A stretch of DNA of 64,000 nt from Collimonas fungivorans (GTDB lineage: Bacteria; Pseudomonadota; Gammaproteobacteria; Burkholderiales; Burkholderiaceae_D). Positions 27,189 to 35,867 of the stretch are shown in pieces. Under the pieces are notes generated by a model that did not search any database, was not told the origin of the DNA, and worked only from the letters and a program-made list of their open reading frames with translations. Each line of letters starts with the position of its first letter. Positions within the stretch are counted from its first letter, which is position 1. A program made the translations under genes and the position numbers. Location of the stretch: assembly GCF_001584145.1 (NCBI RefSeq), contig NZ_CP013232.1, positions 1,488,001-1,552,000 on the forward strand, written 5' to 3'.

Positions 27189-28042
27189 TGCGCGTCTCCC
27201 AACATTCTTTGCGAGCGCTGAACCAGTTTTTGCGACAGCGCCATCACCGCCAGGGTCGCCAGCATCAGGACCACGCTGGTGGCGGATGCCGCCGGCCAGT
27301 TGAGCAAGGGCGTAATCTGGTCGCGCACCAGCACTGCCAGCATCGAAACCCGGCGCCCGCCGAGCAGCAGCGGCACGGCAAACGCGCTGGCGTTATAGGC
27401 GAACACCAGCAGGGCGCCCGACAGGATGCCCGGCATCGCCGGCGGCAGCAGTACGTGGCGCAGGATCTGCCAGCGGCTGGCGCCCATGGTGGCGGCGGCT
27501 TCTTCGTAGCTGCCGGAAATCGCTTTCAGGGCGCTGGCCATCGGCAGCGCCGCCAGCGGGAATGCGGTTTGTATCAAGCCCAGCAATACGCCGTTTTCAC
27601 GATACAGCCATTGCACCGGGCGCTGTACGATGCCGAGCGCCAGCAACGAATTGTTGAGCACGCCGCCGGGGCCGAGGATGATCAGCCAGCCGTAGCTTTG
27701 CAGCAGCAAGTTAACCAGCAGGGGCAGCAACACGCCGGTCAGCAACAGGCGCCGCGCCAGCTTGGATTTGGCGCGCGCCATGGCGATCGCTACCGGGATC
27801 GCCAGCAGCACCGCCAGCACCGTGCTCTGGAACGCCAGGCGCAAGGTGAGCCAGAGCGACTTCATGTAGTAAGGTGTCGCCAGGTCGGCGTAACTGCTGA
27901 GCGAAACGCTGTGCCATTCGTCGCCGTTGCTGCCGACGCTCATGCGGATTACCGCCAGCGCCGCCGCTGCCAGCACTGCCAGGAACAGCAGTACCGGCAA
28001 CAGCAGCAGCCACGGGCGCGCATTGGAGTTTTGATCGAGCAT
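27185..28042 (-). CDS. ABC transporter permease (PotB-like)
   Basis: The 285-residue protein has a basic N terminus, six hydrophobic segments and the EAA loop EEAAATMGASRWQILRHV near residue 187. It pairs with the following permease. Gene order, from binding protein through two permeases to ATPase, is that of PotD/PotB/PotC/PotA-type operons, rearranged. Confidence 0.85.
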   Translation of the reverse strand: MLDQNSNARPWLLLLPVLLFLAVLAAAALAVIRMSVGSNGDEWHSVSLSSYADLATPYYMKSLWLTLRLAFQSTVLAVLLAIPVAIAMARAKSKLARRLLLTGVLLPLLVNLLLQSYGWLIILGPGGVLNNSLLALGIVQRPVQWLYRENGVLLGLIQTAFPLAALPMASALKAISGSYEEAAATMGASRWQILRHVLLPPAMPGILSGALLVFAYNASAFAVPLLLGGRRVSMLAVLVRDQITPLLNWPAASATSVVLMLATLAVMALSQKLVQRSQRMLGDAQ

Positions 28043-28072
28043 TGCTTTTACCTTTGCCTTTACCTGTAACGG

Positions 28073-29167
28073 TTACGCCGAAAAGATCTCGGTGTAGCGG
28101 CGCACCCATTCGCTTTGCACCACGGCCAGCGCCTTGTCGTCGTGGATCTGCGCTTTCTCGGCGATCTGCCTGGCGCTGGGAACGTAGCGGCTGCTGTCGG
28201 CCGGTATCGACGCCTTGGTGTTCACCGGGCCGTTGAGGACATCGGCGGCCATCTTGCCTTGCACCACCGGATCAAGCGTATGGTTGATGAAGGCGTGGAT
28301 CAGGTCGAGGTCGCCCGGATGGGATTTCGGAATCACCGTGTACATCAGCTGCGCGGCAAAACCTTCTTTCATGTCGTAGGTGACGCCCATCTTGTATTCC
28401 GGTTTCTTGATCGCAACCGGGAAGAAGGCCGGCGAGTAGATGCCGCCCAGGTCCAGCGCATTGGTGCGGAACAGCTCGGCTACCTGGTTGGGGTTTTCGC
28501 CGAGCATCAGGATGCGGTCCTTGAGCAGCGCCAGCTTCTTGAAGCCGGGGTCGATATTCTTTTGCGAGCCGCCCGACAGCTTGGCGGCAATTATGGCAAG
28601 GTCGACGGCCTCGACCCAGCTTGGCGGCGGCAGGAAGATGCGGCCGCTGTATTTCTCATCCCACAAAGCCTCGTAGCTGGACGGCGCGGCTTTGAAGGTC
28701 GAGGTGTTGTAGATCAGGCCGTTGGTCCATAGCAGGTAGCCGACGCCGAAGCCGTTGGCGCCGCTGCGATGCTGGGGAGCGACGTCTTTCAGGTTCGGCA
28801 GGCGCGCCAGGTCTGGCTGCATCAGCAGGCCGGCATCGGCCAGGCCGGAAGCGCCTACGCCTGCCAGCGTGATCACATCGTATTGCGGTTTGTTGCCGGC
28901 CGCCTTCAGCTTGGCCACCATGCCTGAGGTACCGTCGGCACGGTCAGCGATGACTTTGGCGCCGGTCTTCTCCGAGAAGCTGGCCGCGATGTTGCGCAGC
29001 GCCGCCAGGCCGGTGTCGTCTGACCAGGTCAGGAAGCGCAGCGTCTTGCCTTTAAAGTTCTGTTCCTGTGCAAAGACGTTCACAAATGGTGCGGATAACG
29101 TGGATGCTGCAATCGAGGCGCCGATCGCCTTCATGACGTTGCGTCGTTTGGTATTTGTATTTTGCAT
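28073..29167 (-). CDS. extracellular solute-binding protein (PotD-like)
   Basis: The 364-residue protein has a possible twin-arginine-style leader (KRRNVMKAIG) with cleavage near VFA at residue 33, followed by LRFLTWSDDTG, YDVITLAGVGASGLADAGLL and GVGYLLWTNGLIYNT. This is the fold of spermidine/putrescine and related binding proteins. It is the first gene of the seven-gene operon and starts about 400 bp from a divergent LysR gene. Confidence 0.85.
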   Translation of the reverse strand: MQNTNTKRRNVMKAIGASIAASTLSAPFVNVFAQEQNFKGKTLRFLTWSDDTGLAALRNIAASFSEKTGAKVIADRADGTSGMVAKLKAAGNKPQYDVITLAGVGASGLADAGLLMQPDLARLPNLKDVAPQHRSGANGFGVGYLLWTNGLIYNTSTFKAAPSSYEALWDEKYSGRIFLPPPSWVEAVDLAIIAAKLSGGSQKNIDPGFKKLALLKDRILMLGENPNQVAELFRTNALDLGGIYSPAFFPVAIKKPEYKMGVTYDMKEGFAAQLMYTVIPKSHPGDLDLIHAFINHTLDPVVQGKMAADVLNGPVNTKASIPADSSRYVPSARQIAEKAQIHDDKALAVVQSEWVRRYTEIFSA

Positions 29168-29271
29168 GGCTTGCTCCTGCTGTAAGAGTATGGAAACAAC
29201 TGCTGAATGCCTGCGACCTGCTCGAGCGGCGGTATATGCCGATGCAAGAGGTGTGCCAGATGTTGTTGTAA

Positions 29272-29314
29272 GACATTAGTTTTATTGATGCCTATGATGC
29301 GTAAAACTGATGTC
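29272..29314. promoter_or_regulatory. inverted repeat in the divergent PotD-like/lysR gap
   Basis: GACATTAGTTTTA at 29272-29284 is inverted at 29302-29314 as TAAAACTGATGTC, with 12 of 13 pairs and a 17-nt spacer. It lies about 105 bp upstream of the binding-protein start, inside the roughly 400-bp divergent region, and could be an operator of the neighbouring LysR regulator. Nothing else firm was seen in that gap. Confidence 0.45.
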
Positions 29315-29576
29315 TGCGAAGGCTTGGCGTAATTGCAGATGAATGTGGTCTGGCAAGTGGAAGCAAGATGCTTCCGGCAATGGCGGCAGGCTCTGGGGTA
29401 GGGTGCATTTGTCTCGCTCCGGTATCAGGAAATGTATTTTCTTTGTGAAGTGTCCCTATGGGATCTGCTCACTTTTTTATGCTTGATATTCTTGGGCATT
29501 GCCCGGGCCTTCACAAACGAAATATAATCATAGGAGCCATGCATTTTCCTGTTGGCTTGGATCTCCGGAGACACTC

Positions 29577-30467
29577 ATGCGTAAATTGCCGCCTTTGAAT
29601 GCCCTGCAAGTCTTCGAGACTGTCGCGCGCCATCAAAACATTACGCATGCCGCCAACTACCTTTGCCTGACCCAGGGTGCGGTCAGCCGGCAGATACTGA
29701 TCCTGGAAGAGTATTACGGCTTTCCCTTGTTCCAGCGCCACGCGCGCGGCTTGACGCTGACCGAGGAAGGCGAGCTCTTGCTGCCCGCGGTGCGTGAAAG
29801 TTTCGCGCGGATCGAGGAGATATCGACCCGGCTGACGCGGCAGCGCACTGACCTGGCATTGAAGGTGCCGACCTGCATCATGCGCTGGATCTATCCCAAG
29901 ATCATGCTGTTCCAGGCCGCTTATCCGGATATCCAGCTGCAGGTCACGACTGCCTTGCAGCACAATGTCGACTTCCAGCGCGAATCGTTTGACGCCGCCA
30001 TCGTGTATGGCGCGCCGACCGGCAAGGATACCCATTCCCTTTTATTGTTTACCGAGCAGCTGACGCCGGTATGTTCGCCTTCGATGCTCAAGGAGCAGCC
30101 AGACCTGAAGCCGGAACAGCTGGCGCAGCAGACTTTGCTGCATCCGACCAGGGATCACCGGGACTGGGAAATGTGGCTGCGCTTTGCCGGCGTCAAAGGC
30201 GTCGACGCCGCCAGCGGCCAGAGTTTCGAAACGCTGGACCTGGCGGTAAATGCAGCGGCGCAGGGATTCGGCGTAGCGATAGGGGACTGCATCCTGGCCA
30301 GCGACGACCTCGAGATGCAACGGCTGGTGAAACCGTTCGATTGTGTGATGCCGGGCCAAAGTTATTACTTCGTGTATCCGGAAAGCGTCGCCAACCAGCA
30401 AAAAATCGCCATCTTCCGCGAATGGATCGCCCAGCACTGCATGGAGCGCGCAGCGACAATTGCCTGA
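29577..30467 (+). CDS. LysR-family regulator (GcvA-like)
   Basis: The 296-residue protein begins MRKLPPLNALQVFETVAR, the typical GcvA/AmpR subgroup opening. A winged helix follows (THAANYLCLTQGAVSRQI, residues 21-38), then a substrate-binding domain. The ATG at 29577 follows GGAGA and is preferred over an upstream frame extension. It is divergent from the PotD-like/AruI operon and most likely controls it, perhaps with a guanidino or amino acid as co-inducer. Confidence 0.87.
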   Translation: MRKLPPLNALQVFETVARHQNITHAANYLCLTQGAVSRQILILEEYYGFPLFQRHARGLTLTEEGELLLPAVRESFARIEEISTRLTRQRTDLALKVPTCIMRWIYPKIMLFQAAYPDIQLQVTTALQHNVDFQRESFDAAIVYGAPTGKDTHSLLLFTEQLTPVCSPSMLKEQPDLKPEQLAQQTLLHPTRDHRDWEMWLRFAGVKGVDAASGQSFETLDLAVNAAAQGFGVAIGDCILASDDLEMQRLVKPFDCVMPGQSYYFVYPESVANQQKIAIFREWIAQHCMERAATIA

Positions 30468-30502
30468 GTGGCCTCCAGGCCAAAAAAATAAGCCTCTGTA
30501 CA

Positions 30503-30549
30503 AATGCAACTGTGTTGCATTACAATCTCTATATGCAACTAAGTTGCAT
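30503..30549 (+). promoter_or_regulatory. two tandem palindromes, candidate Zur operators
   Basis: ATGCAAC-TGT-GTTGCAT (30504-30520) and ATGCAAC-TAA-GTTGCAT (30533-30549) are two perfect 7-3-7 palindromes with centres 29 bp apart. They lie about 100 bp before a COG0523 GTPase and the znu genes. Zinc-responsive Fur-family repressors bind such sites, so Zur control is the natural reading; the regulator gene is not in the window. Confidence 0.7.
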
Positions 30550-30642
30550 GTGCGATTGAGCCATGAAAAATACTGATTGCCGTCGCACCGCATATCCGGC
30601 ATCTGCCGTGCCGCCTGATCATTCTTGAATACAAAGACCACT

Positions 30643-31872
30643 ATGAAACAGCCAAAAAAACTTCCCGTCACCGTGCTGTCGGGTTTCCTGGGCGCAGGGA
30701 AAACCACCTTGCTGAACCACATCTTGCGCAATCGCGAGGGCAAGCGGGTGGCGGTGATCGTCAACGACATGAGTGAAGTCAACATCGACGCCGAACTGGT
30801 CCGCGACGGCGCCGAGGCTGCCGGCGCAGCGTTGTCGCGCACCGAGGAAAAACTGGTGGAGATGTCGAACGGCTGCATTTGCTGCACCTTGCGCGACGAC
30901 CTGCTGCAAGAAGTGCGGAAGCTGGCGGCGTCGGGACGCTTCGATTACCTGCTGATCGAATCGACCGGCGTTTCGGAGCCGATGCCGATTGCCGCGACCT
31001 TCGATTTTGAGGACGAAGAGGGCAACAGCCTGAACCATGTGGCGCGCATCGACACCATGGTGACGGTGGTCGACGGCGCCAACTTGCTGGCCGATTTTTC
31101 CAGCAAGGATTTCCTGGCCGATCGCGGCGAGACCGCGGGAGAGGGCGATTACCGGCGGCTGGTGCAGTTGCTGACCGAACAGATCGAGTTCGCCAACGTG
31201 ATCGTGGTCAACAAGACTGACCTGATCGACGACGCTCAATTACAGAACGTGCTGGCCATCATCAAGGCGCTCAACCCGAGTGCGCGCGTGGTGCTTGCGC
31301 AGCATTCGAAAATTCCGCTGGCCGCCATCCTGGATACCGGCTTGTTCAACCTGGAACAGGCTTCTGCCATGCCCGGCTGGGCGCGAGAACTGGAAGGACA
31401 TCATGCGCCGGAGACCGAGGCTTATGGCATCAGCAGCTTTGTGTACCGTACGCCGGAACCGTTTCATCCGCGGCGCCTGCATGATTTCCTGGCCGCGCCG
31501 CCGCCGGGCGTGATCCGCAGCAAAGGTTATTTCTGGCTGGCCAGCCGCCCGGAGTGGGTCGCCAGCATGTCGGGCGCGGGTAAATTGATGGATAGCGAAC
31601 CGGTCGGTTTCTGGTGGGCTGCGGTGCCGGCCGAACGCTGGCCGCAAGACACTCATGCACGGGCCCAGATCAAGGCCGGCTGGAGCGAACCTTATGGCGA
31701 CCGGCATCAGGAAATCGTGTTCATCGGGCAGGACATGGACCAGGATGAAATTCGCAAGAAGCTGCAAGCCTGCCTGCTGGATGCGGCTGAAACCGGCCTC
31801 GGCATGGCTGCCTGGCGCCGCTTCGACGATCCGTTTCCAGGCTGGCAAAGAACCGTCGCGGAAGGGCATTGA
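30643..31872 (+). CDS. COG0523 GTPase, putative zinc chaperone (ZigA/YciC type)
   Basis: The 409-residue protein has Walker [10 protein letters not shown], the metal-binding CxCC motif in [11 protein letters not shown] near residue 80, ESTGVSEP, the NKTDL base-recognition motif, and a C-terminal CobW domain. Its place behind palindromic Zur-like sites and before znuCBA points to the zinc-starvation subgroup rather than cobalamin synthesis. The ATG at 30643 is taken; a TTG six codons upstream is possible. Confidence 0.85.
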   Translation: MKQPKKLPVTVLSGFLGAGKTTLLNHILRNREGKRVAVIVNDMSEVNIDAELVRDGAEAAGAALSRTEEKLVEMSNGCICCTLRDDLLQEVRKLAASGRFDYLLIESTGVSEPMPIAATFDFEDEEGNSLNHVARIDTMVTVVDGANLLADFSSKDFLADRGETAGEGDYRRLVQLLTEQIEFANVIVVNKTDLIDDAQLQNVLAIIKALNPSARVVLAQHSKIPLAAILDTGLFNLEQASAMPGWARELEGHHAPETEAYGISSFVYRTPEPFHPRRLHDFLAAPPPGVIRSKGYFWLASRPEWVASMSGAGKLMDSEPVGFWWAAVPAERWPQDTHARAQIKAGWSEPYGDRHQEIVFIGQDMDQDEIRKKLQACLLDAAETGLGMAAWRRFDDPFPGWQRTVAEGH

Positions 31873-31874
31873 GC

Positions 31875-31994
31875 ATGGCCGCCGCTCCCACCATGCTGGC
31901 GCGTTCAGCATGGATGCGGCTGTTGCTGGTGCTGCCGGTATGCCTGCTGTTCTGGCTGGGGGTCTGGTGGGCGCTGGCTGGAGATATAGGATGA
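31875..31994 (+). CDS. 39-residue single-pass membrane peptide of the zinc operon
   Basis: Between the GTPase and znuC, an ATG two bases after the GTPase stop opens a 39-codon frame that ends in TGA overlapping the znuC ATG (ATGA). The peptide has a short basic N terminus (MLARSAWMR) and one strong hydrophobic helix rich in Leu and Trp, residues 15-34. Perfect packing and coupling at both ends argue for a real gene. The function is unknown; it may assist the ZnuBC permease. Confidence 0.6.
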   Translation: MAAAPTMLARSAWMRLLLVLPVCLLFWLGVWWALAGDIG

Positions 31995-32713
31995 AACCGG
32001 CCGTCGCAATCCACGATTTGAATGTCGCTTATCGCCGGCATCCGGCCTTGCATTGCATCAGCGGCAGTTTTGCGCGCGGCTCGCTGACAGCGGTGGTAGG
32101 GCCCAACGGCGCCGGCAAAAGCACCTTGCTGAAGAGCTTGCTGGGCCTGGTGCCTGTCGATAGCGGCCAGGTAACGCTGCATGTGGCGCGCAAGCGTATC
32201 GCCTATCTGCCGCAGCAGGCGGAGATCGACCGCAGTTTTCCGATTTCGGTGCTGGATTGCATTTGCCTGGGTTACTGGCAACGGCTTGGCATCTTCGGCG
32301 GCGTCAGTCTGGCGCTGATTGAACGGGCTACAGATGCCTTGCTGGCGGTTGGTCTGCAGGGGTTTGCGCAGCGCTCTGTCGGCAGCTTGTCGGCCGGGCA
32401 GATGCAACGGGTGCTGTTTGCGCGCATCCTGGTCCAGGACGCCGACCTGATCTTGCTGGACGAACCGTTCAATGCGGTTGACGCCAAAACCACCGAGGAC
32501 CTGCTGGCGATCGTCCATGCCTGGCATGCGCAGCAGCGCACTGTCATCGCTGTGTTGCACGACCATGAACAAGTACGCTGCCATTTCCCGCAAGCTGTCC
32601 TGCTGGCGCGGCGCCTAGTGGCCTGGGGCGATACCGCTCAGGTGCTGAGCGAATCGCATCTGCATCTGGCCAAACACATGCCGGACACAAACACTGCAGA
32701 GGCCGCGGCGTGA
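31991..32713 (+). CDS. znuC: zinc ABC transporter ATPase
   Basis: The 240-residue ATPase has Walker A GPNGAGKST near residue 38, a Q-loop LPQQAEID, signature SLSAGQMQR, Walker B LILLDEPFNAVD and a switch histidine in VLHDHEQ. It is of the zinc/manganese ABC3 type. The ATG at 31991 overlaps the upstream stop; an open frame that reaches further left is a shadow. It works with the ABC3 permease and the cluster 9 binding protein encoded next. Confidence 0.88.
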   Translation: MKPAVAIHDLNVAYRRHPALHCISGSFARGSLTAVVGPNGAGKSTLLKSLLGLVPVDSGQVTLHVARKRIAYLPQQAEIDRSFPISVLDCICLGYWQRLGIFGGVSLALIERATDALLAVGLQGFAQRSVGSLSAGQMQRVLFARILVQDADLILLDEPFNAVDAKTTEDLLAIVHAWHAQQRTVIAVLHDHEQVRCHFPQAVLLARRLVAWGDTAQVLSESHLHLAKHMPDTNTAEAAA

Positions 32714-33591
32714 CTTCGGCAGCATGGCTGGGCGCCGCGCAGCAGCTTGCATGGGCGCCATTTTCCGAATTCGCTTTCATGCGGCGCGCCTTGATCGGGG
32801 CCCTGGCACTGGCACTCAGCAGCGCGCCGTTGGGCGTGCTGCTGACCTTGCGGCGCATGAGCTTGTTCGGCGATGCGCTCAGCCACGCGGTATTGCCGGG
32901 CGTTGCCATCGGTTTCATCTTGTTCGGCCTGTCGCTGCCGGCTTTGAGTATCGGCGGCTTCCTGGCCGGCGTGATCGTGGTGGCGATCGCCGCCCGCATC
33001 AGCCGGACTACCGGCCTGAAGGAAGACGCCAGCCTGGCTTCCATTTACCTGACTGCGCTCGCCCTGGGGGTGATGCTGATCTCCATGAATGGCTCCAAGC
33101 TGGATCTGCTGCATATCCTGTTCGGCAATGTGCTCGGAGTGGATCGGCCCGGACTGCTGCTGGTGGCGGGAGTCAGCACTTTCAGTTTGCTGGCGGGCGC
33201 GCTTGCCTATCGCGGCCTGCTGCTGGAAAGTTTCGATCCCTCCTATCTGGCAGCAAGCGGCAGGCGGGCGGGATTGTTCCAGCAGTTGTTCCTGATGCTG
33301 GTGGTGCTCAATCTGGTCGCCTCGTTCCAGACCCTGGGCACGCTGATGGCAGTGGGCCTGATGATGCTGCCGGCGGTCTCGGCCCGGCTGTGGCATGACA
33401 GCTTGCCGGCGCAACTCTTGAACAGCGCCTTGCAGGCAGCGCTGGCAGCTTATGCCGGCTTGCTGCTGTCCTACTACACCGCGGCCCCTTCCGGTCCGAC
33501 CATCATCGTTTGCGCGGCCGCCTGTTACCTGGTTTCGCTGATGGTTGCGCCGCGCGGCTGGCTGCCGCGGGTTTTGCGGCGACAAGGCTGA
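32710..33591 (+). CDS. znuB: zinc ABC transporter permease
   Basis: The 293-residue ABC3-family permease has about eight hydrophobic segments and conserved stretches LRRMSLFGDALSHAVLPG and GLMMLPAVSARLW. It starts with GTG overlapping the znuC stop. It transports Zn(II), or possibly Mn(II), across the inner membrane; the zinc assignment comes from the GTPase and the palindromes. Confidence 0.88.
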   Translation: MTSAAWLGAAQQLAWAPFSEFAFMRRALIGALALALSSAPLGVLLTLRRMSLFGDALSHAVLPGVAIGFILFGLSLPALSIGGFLAGVIVVAIAARISRTTGLKEDASLASIYLTALALGVMLISMNGSKLDLLHILFGNVLGVDRPGLLLVAGVSTFSLLAGALAYRGLLLESFDPSYLAASGRRAGLFQQLFLMLVVLNLVASFQTLGTLMAVGLMMLPAVSARLWHDSLPAQLLNSALQAALAAYAGLLLSYYTAAPSGPTIIVCAAACYLVSLMVAPRGWLPRVLRRQG

Positions 33592-33634
33592 CGCAGTTTC
33601 AGGCATCTCGATTACTGATCTTCCAGGAGCAATA

Positions 33635-34534
33635 ATGAAAAATTTTGGCAAATTATTATTGGCGGCGGTTTTGCTGTCAGCCTGCAGCGCGGCGATGGCG
33701 GCCGAAAAAATCCCGGTGGTCGCCAGTTTCAGCATCCTCGGCGATATTGTCGGCGCTGTCGGCGGCGATCGGGTGGCGGTGGTTACGCTGGTTGGTCCGG
33801 ACCAGGATGCGCATATATTCGAACCGACGCCGGCCGATGTCAAGGCGATTGCCAAGGCGAGACTGGTGGTGATCAACGGTCTGGGGTTTGAAGGCTGGAT
33901 GGAAAGATTGACCGCTGCCGCCAGCTACAGCGGGACTCTGGTGGCCGCCAGCGATGGCGTCCAAGCCAGGCAGCGTGCCGGCAAAGGCCCTGGCGCGGCA
34001 CTGCGGCCCGATCCGCATGCATGGCAAGATCCGCTCAATGTGATGACCTATACCCGCAATATAGTGGCGGCGCTGAGCAAGGCCGATCCGGCCGGTGAAG
34101 TGTTTTACAAGGCGAATGGCGAACGCTATCTGCATGCCTTGGCAGACCTGGACCGGTGGGCGCAGACCCAGTTTGCGCAGATTCCCGGCAGACAGCGCAC
34201 CGTGATTACTTCGCACGACGCGTTTGCTTATTTTGGCGCCCGTTACGGCGTGCGTTTCCTGGCTGCGCAGGGAGTATCGACCGAAAGCGAGCCAAGTGCG
34301 CGCGATGTCGCAGCGCTGATCCGGCAAATGAAGCAAGAGGATAGCAAGGCGGTCTTCTTCGAGAACATGAGCAATCCGCAACTGCTGCAGCAGATCAGCC
34401 GGGAGGCAGGCGTCGTGCCGGGCGGCAAATTGTATGCGGATGCATTGTCGGCGCCGGCCGGCGACGCGCCGACGTACCTGCGCATGATGCGCTACAACAT
34501 CACGCAAATGCTGGAGCGCCTGCGCCGGCCTTGA
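33635..34534 (+). CDS. znuA: zinc ABC transporter substrate-binding protein
   Basis: The 299-residue cluster 9 binding protein has a signal peptide cut near AMA (residue 22) and metal ligands in DAHIFEPTP, DPHAWQDP and SHDAFAYFG plus an acidic residue in YADALS. The His-rich loop of many ZnuA proteins is absent. The ATG at 33635 has AGGAG upstream. Manganese is an alternative ligand. Confidence 0.87.
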   Translation: MKNFGKLLLAAVLLSACSAAMAAEKIPVVASFSILGDIVGAVGGDRVAVVTLVGPDQDAHIFEPTPADVKAIAKARLVVINGLGFEGWMERLTAAASYSGTLVAASDGVQARQRAGKGPGAALRPDPHAWQDPLNVMTYTRNIVAALSKADPAGEVFYKANGERYLHALADLDRWAQTQFAQIPGRQRTVITSHDAFAYFGARYGVRFLAAQGVSTESEPSARDVAALIRQMKQEDSKAVFFENMSNPQLLQQISREAGVVPGGKLYADALSAPAGDAPTYLRMMRYNITQMLERLRRP

Positions 34535-34956
34535 TCATGCGCCGTCACGGCGATGGCGGAATTCGCAAAACTTCTGCAATATTTCCTGGCTTCAAGGGTG
34601 CGGATTGGATATCCATTGTTAACCAGATGCGCGTGGGCGCCTGAGTTTGCCAGCGGCCCAGCATGAAACCGACAGGCAATAAAAATTAGCCAAGAGAAAT
34701 AGTTAAATCGGCTTTGTTTTCTGTGGGAAAGAATAGGTGTGCATTTCACGCCATTAGACGGTTAAATATTGTTAATTTGTGTCAACGATAGTTAAAGATT
34801 GAGTTTTTTAGTGGTTTCATACGCTTCTTGCTTTTACTCTTTGCTTGCGTGCTGCCGCCGGATTTAACAAACCGGTGAATGTATAGCGCAGGGTTAACCG
34901 ACTGGATCTGGGCAGGCAATTTCCAAAAGAAAAAAGATTTGCCAAGAGGCAATTCG
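34535..34956. other. AT-rich intergenic region with repeated GTTAA motifs
   Basis: About 420 bp without a convincing gene. The stretch 34700-34800 is AT-rich and carries several GTTAA(A) words in the same orientation (for example near 34702, 34759, 34769 and 34789). They could be sites for a DNA-binding protein, but no palindrome or terminator is evident. Confidence 0.3.
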
Positions 34957-35466
34957 ATGCGCTTGCTCCATATCCAACAATCAAAGAGTAAACAGATGCA
35001 GAAAATTGATGGCGTTCTTCGAGATGATCAGTGGGAGAAACTGGAACCTCTGCTGGTTGGGCGGCCAGGAGATTCCGGGATGTGCGGCCGCGACAATCGC
35101 CTGTTCATGGAGGCGGTGCTGTGGGTTGCGCTGAAATCCGGTTCATGGAGCAATCTGTCGCCTGAATTCGGCCGCTGGAGAACCAGCTACATGCGGTTCC
35201 GGCGCTGGACCAAGGCCGACGTCTGGCGGCGCCTGGCCGAAAACCTGGTTGACGACCAGGAGTTGCAAGTCATGCTGGGGGCGATTGTCGACCTTGGCGA
35301 CGAACATACCCGCCTGAACACGGAAAGGTCGATCCGGCGCAGCAATGTGAAAATCTATGGACGCGCCTTGGCTTCCGCCGCAGGCGCAAACGCAAAACCG
35401 GTGCGCGCCGACGAATTGTCTTCGTCTTGGGTGTGGCTGGTCACCAATGACAGCCAGACCGGCTGA
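34957..35466 (+). CDS. solo IS5/IS402-type transposase N-terminal domain protein (DUF4096)
   Basis: The 169-residue protein contains the LRDDQWEKLEPLLVGRPGD, GRDNRLFMEAVLW and FRRWTKADVW blocks of the DUF4096 domain that begins IS5-family transposases. The DDE catalytic part is missing, and a different tail of about 65 residues follows. No inverted ends or catalytic remnant were seen nearby. It may be a remnant or a domesticated DNA-binding protein. The ATG at 34957 follows AGAGGC; 34996 is an alternative. Confidence 0.7.
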   Translation: MRLLHIQQSKSKQMQKIDGVLRDDQWEKLEPLLVGRPGDSGMCGRDNRLFMEAVLWVALKSGSWSNLSPEFGRWRTSYMRFRRWTKADVWRRLAENLVDDQELQVMLGAIVDLGDEHTRLNTERSIRRSNVKIYGRALASAAGANAKPVRADELSSSWVWLVTNDSQTG

Positions 35467-35867
35467 TCTTCAATAGCAAAACTTCCGGTTGCAGGCGCTC
35501 GCCGCACAGCGTTCTCGTGTAACCGGTATCATCCTGCGCCTGCAGCCGATGCTGGCATATGTTGTTTTTTTGAAATCCTCTCCTTCTCCAAGTTACCTAT
35601 AGGCACAATAGGGTTCCTGCTCTAAAGCCGCGCCTCATCGCACTACCGCCGTGCGGGATCAGGTATTATCGGCAACCATAGGGACAGTGTTTGATAGGAA
35701 ACTTTCTGAGCGATACGCCACACGGCTGCCGCTGCGCCTCCTCTATACATAACAAAGAATGGCCCTTGTTAAGGGGCTGAGACAAGTCTGAACAGCAATA
35801 TGCCAAAGCCGCTGGCGGCTCGGGCAATGGTTTGGGCAATTAACATTCGATTAAAAGTACGATTTTG
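35467..35867. other. intergenic region ahead of the polysaccharide cluster
   Basis: About 400 bp of mixed composition with no credible coding frame. It probably holds the promoter of the surface-polysaccharide genes. No JUMPstart element or terminator was identified with confidence. Confidence 0.4.

Noticed and set aside
31655..31990. An N-terminal extension of ZnuC
   Set aside because: It runs through the GTPase gene and the 39-residue frame and is not part of the ABC domain; the coupled ATG at 31991 is a better start.
32638..33876. A 412-codon frame opposite znuB
   Set aside because: Gln-rich antisense translation; znuB is coupled to znuC and has clear membrane helices.
34535..34956. Repeated GTTAA words as a possible origin or regulator array
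   Set aside because: The words are short, irregularly spaced and in an AT-rich stretch; no palindrome or DnaA-like box was found to support a function.
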